The notes below the pieces were generated by a model. The model did no database searches. It had not been told where the DNA came from and saw only the letters and a list, made by a program, of their open reading frames with translations. From positions 138,271 to 202,270 of the forward strand of contig NZ_GG700527.1 of the NCBI RefSeq assembly GCF_000163295.1: a stretch of DNA of 64,000 nt, read 5' to 3'. The DNA is from Anaerococcus vaginalis ATCC 51170. Its GTDB lineage: Bacteria > Bacillota > Clostridia > Tissierellales > Peptoniphilaceae. Position numbers and translations under genes: made by a program. The number at the start of each line of letters is the position of its first letter. Within the stretch, counting starts at the first letter, position 1. Shown here one piece after another: positions 17,355 through 26,900 of the stretch.

Positions 17355-18800
17355 ATGAGCGATGTTATGATGCAAGCCTTCGAGTGGGACAGTCCCGCTG
17401 ACGGAGGCTATTATGCTTTTTTGAAGGAAAATGCAAAAAAAATAAAGGATGCTGGAATTGATGCTCTTTGGCTTCCACCAATGTGTAAGGGCGGAGGCGA
17501 TCAAGATGTTGGATATGGAATTTATGACTTGTGGGATTTGGGAGAATTCGACCAAAAAGGCACAGTCAGAACAAAATATGGAACAAAAAAGGAACTTCTT
17601 GAAGCAATTGATGAACTTCACAAAAATAATATAAAAGTTTATGCCGATGTTGTTTTAAATCACAAGGGAAACGCCGATTTTGAAGAAGAATTTATGGCGA
17701 GAATGGTAGATCAAAATAACAGGGGAAAAGACGTATCAGAAGATATGAAAATTAAGGCTTGGACTGGATTTGATTTTCCAGGACGAGCTGGTAAATATTC
17801 AGATTTTGTTTGGCATTATTATCATTTTACAGGAGTTGATTACGATTCAAATACCGACACAAAAGCAATATTTAGAGTCCTTGGAGAAGGAAAATATTGG
17901 GACCATGGCGTAAGTGATGAAAAAGGAAATTTTGATTATCTAATGAACGCTGACATAGACCATTCCCATCCAGAAGTAAGAGAAGAAATATTTAAATGGG
18001 TTGATTGGTTTATGGAAGAAACTGGAGTTGATGGTTTTAGATATGATGCATTAAAGCACATTTCTGACGAATTTATTTATGATTTATCAAATCATATAAT
18101 GGAAAAAAAGAAAGATAATTTTTATCTTTTCGGGGAATATTGGCAATATGACGAAGGTCAAATTGATGGATATTTGGATGATACTGATTGGAAAATAGAC
18201 TTATTTGATGTGCCACTTCATTTTCACTTTGAACAGGCGAGCAAGTCAAATGGAAATTATGATATGAGAAATATTTTTAACAACACAATTGTCAAAAATC
18301 ATCCTTTACAAGCAGTAACCTTTGTAGATAATCACGATTCCCAACCAGGTCAGTCTTTGGATTCTTGGGTTGAAGATTGGTTTAAAGAAATAGCCTATTC
18401 CTTAATTTTATTTAGAAAAGACGGCTATCCTTGCATATTTGCAGGAGATTATTATGGTTTAAAAGGAGAAATCAAAAAAGATCCATTAAAAGAAATGATT
18501 GATAATATGCTTGATGTAAGAAAAAAATATTCTTTTGGCGATCAAGATGATTATTTTGATAATCCACAAGTTGTAGGTTGGGTAAGAAGAACAGATGATA
18601 AAACATCTTCCCTTGCAGTTTTGATTTCCATAGGAGATATGGCTGAAAAACAAATGTTTGTAGGCGAAGAAGAAGCCGGAAAAACCTATGTAGATTTGTC
18701 AGGCAACAACAAAAACGAAGTTACAATCGATGAAAATGGAAACGGAATTTTTAATGTTGGACCTGGTTCAGTTTCATATTGGGCAGCAAAGGAAAATTAA
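17355..18800 (+). CDS. Cytoplasmic alpha-amylase (GH13, subfamily 5 type)
   Basis: A 481-residue GH13 enzyme hydrolysing alpha-1,4-glucans or maltodextrins. It lacks a signal peptide, so it is cytoplasmic, like E. coli AmyA. Conserved regions are DVVLNH, the nucleophile D231 in GFRYDALKH, the acid/base E261 in LFGEYW, and D328 in FVDNHD. The N-terminal MMQAFEWD and GYGIYDLWDLGEF match the subfamily. The ATG follows the deoC stop without a gap, and its Shine-Dalgarno sequence lies in the deoC end. A role in glycogen or maltodextrin use is inferred. Confidence 0.93.
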   Translation: MSDVMMQAFEWDSPADGGYYAFLKENAKKIKDAGIDALWLPPMCKGGGDQDVGYGIYDLWDLGEFDQKGTVRTKYGTKKELLEAIDELHKNNIKVYADVVLNHKGNADFEEEFMARMVDQNNRGKDVSEDMKIKAWTGFDFPGRAGKYSDFVWHYYHFTGVDYDSNTDTKAIFRVLGEGKYWDHGVSDEKGNFDYLMNADIDHSHPEVREEIFKWVDWFMEETGVDGFRYDALKHISDEFIYDLSNHIMEKKKDNFYLFGEYWQYDEGQIDGYLDDTDWKIDLFDVPLHFHFEQASKSNGNYDMRNIFNNTIVKNHPLQAVTFVDNHDSQPGQSLDSWVEDWFKEIAYSLILFRKDGYPCIFAGDYYGLKGEIKKDPLKEMIDNMLDVRKKYSFGDQDDYFDNPQVVGWVRRTDDKTSSLAVLISIGDMAEKQMFVGEEEAGKTYVDLSGNNKNEVTIDENGNGIFNVGPGSVSYWAAKEN

Positions 18801-18805
18801 AACAA

Positions 18806-19393
18806 ATGAAATATTACGCAGTAAAAAAAGGCAGAAATCCTGGGATATATACATCCTGGGATTTGTGTTTAAAAGAAGTAAAAGGTTACAAGGGAGCAAT
18901 CTACAAATCTTTTAAGAAAAAAGAAGACGCAGAAGATTTTCTAGAAGATAAAAATATTGAAATAAAAGCTGACAAAGATTCAGTAATAGCCTACATTGAT
19001 GGTTCATATTCCAAAAAAGATAAAAAATATGGCGTGGGAATTGTCTACATAACAGACGAAAAAATCGAAGAAATCTACAAGGATTTTGATGACGAATTTC
19101 ATATCCACAGAAATGTTGCAGGAGAAGTAAAGGCAAGTGTTGGAGCAATCAACAAGGCAATATCCGAAGGCAAAAAAACAATCTATATCCATTACGACTA
19201 CCAAGGAATAGAATCTTGGGCAAGAGGAGATTGGAAAAGAAATAACGAACTTACAAAAAGATACTACGAATTTTTCCAAAAAGCAAAGAAAAAAATCGAC
19301 GTACACTTTATAAAAGTAAAGGCTCACTCAAACGACAAATACAACGATATGGCTGATGCCTTGGCGAAAAAATCCTTGGGGATAGAAGGATAA
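18806..19393 (+). CDS. Viroplasmin and RNase H domain-containing protein
   Basis: I place the start at the ATG at 18806 (195 residues), because the product then begins MKYYAVKKGRNPGIY, the usual viroplasmin-domain start, and the upstream codons overlap the amylase. The N-terminal domain (1-45, YTSWDLCLKEVKGYKGA) binds RNA-DNA hybrids. The RNase HI fold keeps the acidic residues D65 (YIDGSY), E107, D131 and D184, plus H174. It should degrade RNA in RNA-DNA hybrids. It is last in the operon, before a terminator. Confidence 0.88.
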   Translation: MKYYAVKKGRNPGIYTSWDLCLKEVKGYKGAIYKSFKKKEDAEDFLEDKNIEIKADKDSVIAYIDGSYSKKDKKYGVGIVYITDEKIEEIYKDFDDEFHIHRNVAGEVKASVGAINKAISEGKKTIYIHYDYQGIESWARGDWKRNNELTKRYYEFFQKAKKKIDVHFIKVKAHSNDKYNDMADALAKKSLGIEG

Positions 19394-19423
19394 AATTTAT
19401 AATAAATTAAGATAATAAGATAG

Positions 19424-19455
19424 ACAGAAAAGTTAAAAAGCTTTTCTGTTTTATT
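19424..19455 (+). terminator. Terminator after the RNase H gene
   Basis: ACAGAAAAG (19424-19432) pairs perfectly with CTTTTCTGT (19441-19449) across an 8-base loop and is followed by TTTATTTT. Confidence 0.85.
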
Positions 19456-19518
19456 TTCGCCTTAAAATTTCTAAATAAAATGGTACTATATATAAGGATA
19501 AAAATTTAAGGGGGATAT

Positions 19519-20745
19519 ATGAATTGTTTAATTGGTCAGTCAGGTGGGCCCACCGCTGTTATTAATTCTTCTTTGGCTGGTGCTATCCAAGCTGGGATTG
19601 ATTTTGATTTTGAAAATGTATTTGTTTCACTTAATGGAATTGAAGGGCTTTTAAGTGAAAATATCAAATTAGTTGACAAAGATTTGTTTGAAAAAGAAAA
19701 TGCAAATGAAAGGCTTAGAAAAAGACCTTCTTCTATTCTTGGATCATGTCGTTTTAAATTAAGTGATGACTTGAAAGATTGGCAATACAAAAAAATCTTT
19801 GAAAATTTAAAAAAATATGAAATTTCGACTTTTGTCTATATTGGTGGAAATGATTCAATGGATACAGTTATGAAACTCAATTCTTACATAGAAAAAAATA
19901 AGATTGATTGGGTAAATGTAGTTGGTTGTCCAAAAACAATTGACAATGATTTGTGCGAAATGGACCATTCGCCAGGCTTTGCATCAGCATCAAAATTTGT
20001 AAATTCTGCCCTAAGACAAATTAGGCTTGATTGCGATATTTATCCAATAAAATCAGTTACCTTTGTAGAAATTATGGGAAGAAATGCAGGCTGGCTTACA
20101 GCAACTTCATATCTTGCAAATTATAAAAGAAAAAAAGATATAGTAAATTTAGTCTATCTTCCAGAAGATAAAAAATCATTAGATGATATAGAAAAAGAAA
20201 TTAAAGAAAAATTCAAGGAAGATAATAATTTGCTAATAGCAGTTTCAGAAGGATTTATGGACAAAGATGGAAAACTTTTAAATGAAAAACAAAAATCATT
20301 TGATAAAGGCTTCAATCATCCAATAATTGCAGGCATTGGCTTAAAAATTTCAGACTATATTCACGATAAATTAAAAGTAAAAACTCGTTCGGTCGAATTA
20401 AATATTGTCCAAAGAACAAGTTTTCTAATTTCAAAAACCGATTCAGATGAGGCTTACCAATTGGGATATTTGACAATAAAATATGGGAAGGAAAAAACAA
20501 ATCTAGTTCCTATATTAAAAAGAGAAAATTCTAAGGATTACAAAGTAAAATATTCTACAACAAAACCATCAAATATAGCAAACAAAGAGAAAAAAATACC
20601 ACAAGAATGGCTAGAATCAAGAGAGATTTTAAAAGAAAAAATTACAAATTACACTCTTCCATTAATAAAAGGAGAAATATACCAAGAATTTATAGATGGA
20701 ATTTTTGATTATATAAAATTGGAAGATTTTACAAAAAATAATTAA
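19519..20745 (+). CDS. Pyrophosphate-dependent phosphofructokinase
   Basis: The 408-residue protein is a phosphofructokinase of the PPi-dependent type. The two diagnostic positions are D112 in GGNDS (109-113), where ATP enzymes have Gly, and K139 in PKTIDND (138-144), where ATP enzymes have Gly. GQSGGPTAVIN at the N-terminus and the MGRNAGWLTA substrate-binding motif are intact. The reversible use of PPi would save ATP in glycolysis. It is a single gene between two terminators, with a possible extended -10 (TGGTACTAT) near 19481. Confidence 0.93.
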   Translation: MNCLIGQSGGPTAVINSSLAGAIQAGIDFDFENVFVSLNGIEGLLSENIKLVDKDLFEKENANERLRKRPSSILGSCRFKLSDDLKDWQYKKIFENLKKYEISTFVYIGGNDSMDTVMKLNSYIEKNKIDWVNVVGCPKTIDNDLCEMDHSPGFASASKFVNSALRQIRLDCDIYPIKSVTFVEIMGRNAGWLTATSYLANYKRKKDIVNLVYLPEDKKSLDDIEKEIKEKFKEDNNLLIAVSEGFMDKDGKLLNEKQKSFDKGFNHPIIAGIGLKISDYIHDKLKVKTRSVELNIVQRTSFLISKTDSDEAYQLGYLTIKYGKEKTNLVPILKRENSKDYKVKYSTTKPSNIANKEKKIPQEWLESREILKEKITNYTLPLIKGEIYQEFIDGIFDYIKLEDFTKNN

Positions 20746-20762
20746 ATAAATTTATAAAAATA

Positions 20763-20800
20763 AATCAGCATAAAGAATAAATCTTGTGCTGATTTTTTTT
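20763..20800 (+). terminator. Terminator after the PPi-phosphofructokinase gene
   Basis: AATCAGCA (20763-20770) pairs with TGCTGATT (20787-20794). An inner AAGA/TCTT helix is possible, and the T-run ends at 20800. Confidence 0.88.
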
Positions 20801-20822
20801 GCGGTAATATTTTTCGCAAATA

Positions 20823-20839
20823 TGTAAATGTTTTGTAAA
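20823..20839 (+). promoter_or_regulatory. WalR-like direct repeat upstream of the giant surface protein
   Basis: TGTAAA (20823-20828), five bases, then TGTAAA (20834-20839) matches the WalR (YycF) consensus TGTWAH-N5-TGTWAH exactly. It lies just upstream of the predicted promoter, as expected for an activator. The motif is degenerate enough to occur by chance in AT-rich DNA, so the position carries most of the weight. Confidence 0.5.
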
Positions 20840-20843
20840 AGGC

Positions 20844-20872
20844 TTTTATTTCATTGATTATTAGTATATAAT
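20844..20872 (+). promoter_or_regulatory. Promoter of the giant surface protein
   Basis: A perfect TATAAT lies at 20867-20872. The -35 position 17 bp upstream (TTTTAT, 20844-20849) is poor. A weak -35 behind an upstream WalR-like box would fit activator dependence. Confidence 0.5.
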
Positions 20873-20910
20873 TGAAGTAATAATATAGTAAAAAAAAGGA
20901 GGTATTTTTA

Positions 20911-23900
20911 GTGAAAAGTAAAAAGAATAAAAAAATTATTTTAACACTATTACTAGCTATTATTTTGCTCGGTACAAATATAGCTTTGGCGTCGTATACA
21001 AAACGTGATGACGATAGCGATGATATTTATATCGACAAGATAAATGAAAATATTGTAAAAAAACCTACTGAGCTTGATGAAAGCAAGGATATTGATGAAC
21101 AATTAGAAAATCCAAAATATCCAAATATTTACACCTATAGGTGGGATTACAAAATTGGTGTAAAAGAAAACGGTTTAGATAAGGATAAAATTATTTTTCA
21201 ACCATATATAGCAAGCGTAGGAGAAAATGCAAGTCCAGAAGAAAGGGCAGAAGTTTTAAAAGAAATAAACTTGCCTGAAGTAAAAGGCTACAAAAAACCA
21301 AATGGCATTGATTCCTATGATGTTACTTATGATTTTGTAAAAAATAATGCCAAAGATACAAAAAAAGCGAGCTTTTTGTTTTATGGAAATCATGATTATA
21401 AATATGAACCAGAAGAAAAATATATTAAAGTAAAATATATTTTTCAAAACTTATATGATCATGAAAAATATGAAAATCCAAATGGTGAAAAAGAACCATT
21501 AATCAAAGAATATAAGGCAAAAACTGGAGATAAATTTAAAATTCCAGGACTAAATAAAGAAGATAGTGAAAAATATGCAAAAGGATTCGAACCAGAACAA
21601 AATAATCTTGAGGTAACAGTTCCAGAAAATGCAAGTGAAACTCCTTTAATTTATCACTACAATAGAAAAACTTTCCAATTGGATTTTGATACGGATGGTG
21701 GATCTTATGTACCAAATATGACTCTATATTATGGTCAAACTATTCCATATTTTGATTACAAACCAACAAAAGATGGGTCAGTTTTTAAAGGATGGAAGTC
21801 TAATAAAGATATAGAAACTTCTGATGGCACAAAAATAAAAAAAGGCGATCTTATAGATATGAAAAATTATCCAGATGGTCTAAAAGATGCAATGCCATCA
21901 GAAAACATCATCTTTACTGCAGTTTGGGAAGAAGAACCAACAGCAGATTATAAGATTCAATTTTGGACTCAAAAAGCTGAATCTGATGGCTATGATTTTA
22001 TAGGAGCAAAAGTAATAAAAGATGCAGACACAGGCTCTCGTCCAAATTTAGATTCAATGTTACCAGAAGGTTTCAAATTCCCTGAAATAGAAAAAGATCT
22101 TACAAAAAAGGGAAAAGAAAAAGAACTTAATAAATATTATGTTAGAAATACCAAAAAAATAAAAGAAGAAAATACAGAAAATGTTAAAAATGATGATGGA
22201 TCAAGTAAAGTTCTTGTAAAAAAAGTTCATTCTGATGGCTCAACTACCTATAACATTTACTATGATCGTCAAACATATACAATGCTATTTGAAAAATTCT
22301 GCATTGATAGTCCTGAAGAAGGTTTTCCAGCTAAAGAAGCAAAAATGGTACTTCCTGATGGAAGAAAATATGATTCTACAAAAGAAGTGAACAAACCATA
22401 TAAATTTACAGCGAAATTTGGCGAGAGATTGACAAAATGGCCTAATGATATGTGGCTTATAGAAAAAGGCGGAGTTGACTTTGATCCAAATCGTAGTTTT
22501 ATAGGCTGGCAATTAAATACAGAAAATAATAATAATGAAGATCAAAGTCTATATCTTGATACTCCACCATACTGGCTAACATCAAAAGATTTTATAGACA
22601 GAGATTTTACTAGTGAATGGGGTCCAGATGTAAGACCTGCAACTCACTCAACTTCAACAGGAGAAGTCCTACCTGAAAGAACTATTTCTCTTGGACCTTG
22701 TCAAAGTGCAGAGGATCAATTTGCTATCTACTATATGGAATATTTGTTTGAGGGCTTTGACGGTAAGCTCCACTATAATCCAGATATGTCATATACAAAA
22801 ATTGACACAAATGCTCAATACGAATATCCTTCTCCAGGTATTGTAGGATTTAAACCTAAATATGAGGGAATTGATCCTTATGACGATGTACTTCAACGTC
22901 CTGCAAAGAAAAAAGGCTATACAGAAAGACTTACAGAATACACTTTTGATGAACTTAAAGAAAAATTAGCTGAATATGAGAAAGATAGATCAACGGATGA
23001 AAAATCCTTCTTTGATCCTATAGGTGAAAAAGGAATTAATGGAGTTCCTTTCAAGGACATTGAGAGATACCGCTTTGCATTTACTTATGAACGTGAAAAA
23101 TATACACTATATCTTGATAAAGATCCATCAGATGTAAATGCACATGCTGATTTTTCTGGAGAGAAATTTTCAAATGGTAAAGATGCGATTATATCTGATG
23201 TATATTATGATCTTCCTCTTAGAAAATTAAATCTTGATGAAGATTATAAGCTTACAGAAGATGATAAGCCTAAAAATCTTCCTGATAATTATGTATTTAA
23301 GGGTTGGGCATTGGATGCTCAAGGTAGCAAGCTTATTAAGGATACTATTAAAGAATCTGAGAAACTTGAATCTCAAATTGCTGAGAAATATAAAGAGCTT
23401 GAAAAAAATTCAAATGACAAAGAAAAGAAATTTAAGTTACAAAATGAAATAAAAGAGTTAAAGTCTAAGCTAGATGATGCTGACGCTAACATGCCTAATT
23501 ATGATGTTGTCCTTTATGCAAAATGGGGCGAACCTGACAAAAATTATAAGGTAAAATTTGATCCAAATCTTGATCCAAATGATGGAGAAATTAATTCTAT
23601 TGAACAAAAAGATATTGCAACTCACAAAGATGGCGAAAGAATTAAAATATCAACTGAATTTGGAAAAGTTCCATACAAATCTCCTGAAAAACTTAAAAAT
23701 GAAGGAAATACTCAAGTATTTGATGTAGCAAATAGAATGACAATAAAAGAGCCACCAAAACCACAAAGAGATGGTTATGATTTCTTGGGCTGGGAGCTTG
23801 TAACTTATAATGAAAATGGAAGTGAAGATACTTCTTATAAAGATAAATATGGTGTTCCAAGACTTTATTCTTTTGGAAACGAAATTATATCAGATCTTCA

Positions 23901-26900
23901 TCTTAGAGCAATTTGGGTAAAAAATGGTTTAGTTGATGTAAAAGTCTACCATCACTTGCTTGATAAAGATTTTAATGAAGTAAAATTAGTTGATGGCGTA
24001 ATAAAAAATCAAAGAGTTAAAACAAACACTACAGCTTATGGTGTTATGCAAGGCGAAGATTACATCTTGGCTAATGATGATGAATTTGATAATAAAAATG
24101 TAAATGAAGATACAAAAAATCAATACGAAAAATATAAAGAAGAAACGGAAAGAGAAAATTCTTATTATCAAAACCAAGTTGTTCAAGCTGAAGACGATAA
24201 TACAACATATGATGATGATGGAAATCCACAACAACCAATAAAATTAGACTTTAAAAATCAATTCCACTTCTACTACAGACCTTATCGTTATAGAAAATAT
24301 ACAGTAAATTATCTACTAGCAAAAGATGGACAAGATAGTTTTGAAACTGTTGGAAGTCAAAAAGACTTTGAAAATGTAATAGAACCTGAAGAAGTTTTAA
24401 ATGGAAATAGACACTTTGATTCTGTAAATTATAGAAAAATAAGAGGTTTCAAATTAGTAAGTCCTCCACAAACTCAATTATTCTTTGATATTAACGAATA
24501 CACTCACGAACTAAATGGTATTAATGGAATAAAAAATACAAAGGATGTTAATTTCTATTATAAAGATGTCAGAGTTCTAAAAACAAAAAATCCAAATACA
24601 CCAATACCTAAGGGCTATCACAGAATTACCTTTAAGGCACTTGATAATGGTTCATTTGGAACAGACAAAGATGGCAAGGAAATAAAAGAAATTTATTATG
24701 ATGTAATCGATGGTTTGAATTTCAAAAATATTCCTGTACCAACAGATGAAGAGAAAAATGGCATAAAAATTACTCCAGATAAAAATTACAACATTGGTTC
24801 ATGGAGTGGAAGAAGAGAAGGTGGAAAAGAATTAGGAGGTTTACTTGATGAAAATACTTCTATAAAACACAATTATGAATTTGAAATTGACTTTATAGAA
24901 GATAAATATCCAGAAGTAAAACCTATTAAAGTTTTTGAATCATCAAAAGATGACGGCGGAAACTTCATTAATGACTTTATGCCAACAAATGCCCAAATAG
25001 AAGAATCTATTAGCGATTTAATTAAGCTTGAAAAATATAAAGATTATCAAGTCTTAGAAAAAGAAAAAATCTATGATAAGGTAAAAGAAGATGAAGCTTA
25101 TAATAATAAGCCAAGTGATGTTAAACCTAAAAAAGATTCAATTAAAGTAAGGGTTAATTTCAAAAATGATACTTACAAAGATTTTGAAATTCCTGTAGAA
25201 ATTTACAAAAATATATATAGGGCATTGGATAGTAAATCTAAACCAAATATAGTTCAAGACGACGAATTTTTGAAAGATTTTGTAAAAGTTGATGTAGTTC
25301 CAACAAATAAGGCTAAAGATAAACAAACAAAAACTTATTATGTAAATCCAAAAGCTCAAGTAAGAATTCCAGAAAATGATCCAGAAGGAGAAAATGACTG
25401 GACATTTGAAAAATGGACAGCTGATTTGGATTCATTGGAAGATAAAGATGATTTCAAAATGCCAAATCGTCATATTTTTGAAAATGAAACTGTGCTTACT
25501 GCAAGATATTCAAAAACACCAAAAGATATTGTATATCCACCAAGTGCTAAGATGATAACAACCTATGTAGGAAATTATCCAACTTTAGAAGAATATGAAC
25601 AAAAAATAAAAGCTGGAAAAATCGGAAAAACTGGAGAAGTTGCAGAAATTGACTCTTATTATCTAATAGATAAAAAACCAGACGTAAGCAAAGAAATTCT
25701 ACATCCAGAAAAAGAAATAGATGATCCAACAGATCCAACAAAGAAAGTTTACACAAATTACCAAAGAGTAAAAGTAACTTACAAAACAGGAGAAGTATTC
25801 TTAGTTGACGTACCAGTAAGAGTATTAGATACAATCAAAGAAGTACCAGATGAAAATACAATTCCAGGAGAAGACTACAAAGATTATATTCTAGTAACAG
25901 TAGATCCAACAGACAAAGCAAAAGATCCAACAAAGAAATACTACAGAGTAAGAAAAGATGTAGAAGTAACAATTCCATCAAATAATCCAGAAGGAATAGA
26001 AGTAACAAGTAAAAACGGTGAAAGCCACAGCTACGAATTTACCAAATGGAAAGAAAAAGATACAAAACCAAGAGAATGGGAAAAAGACAAAAAAATCATA
26101 GGCAAATTCGAAAAAGACACAGAAATAATAGCAAAATATAGTCTTAAAGCGTGGCAACAAGAAAAACCAGAGAAAAATGTAATACCAAATGATCCAGATA
26201 ATCCACAAAAAAAACCAAAAGGTTATGTAAGTGTAAAATTCACAAGTGATGATGGATTAACACTAAGTGGCATCCAAGAATATTTCGTAAAGAAAAACCT
26301 TGAAATAACATTAAAAGATATAAAATGGGCACAAATAGAAGAAAAAGTAGGATATAAATTCGATAAATGGGATAAAGAAAAAGATTTAGAAATAAAAGAT
26401 CAAGACATAGTTGTAAATGCAACATCAATCCCATTAAAAGATGTAATACCAAAAAAAGATGGCGAAGAACAACCAAAAGGTTACGTAAAAGTAGACTTCA
26501 AAACAGACGGAAATGGAACACTAGAAGGAGAAACAAGCTACTATGTAAATCCAACCAAAGAAGTAACACTAGAAGTTCCAGAAACAAAAGCAAATATAGG
26601 CTATAAGTTTAAAGAATGGGACAAAGATGCAAACAAGCCAACAAAATATGAAAAAGATACAACAATCACAGCAAAATTTAAAGCACTAGATGATGTAAGC
26701 GAAACACCAATAAAAGATTACGTAAAAGTAACATTCCAAATAGAAGGAAAAGGTGGAAAAATAAAAGAAGGCGAAGTAGAAACCTACTATGTAAATCCAG
26801 AAAAGAAAGTCATAGTAACAACGCCAAAGCTAGAAACAGAAATAGGCTATAAATTCAAAGGATGGGATAAAGATACAAGTAAACTAACCCAATATACAGA

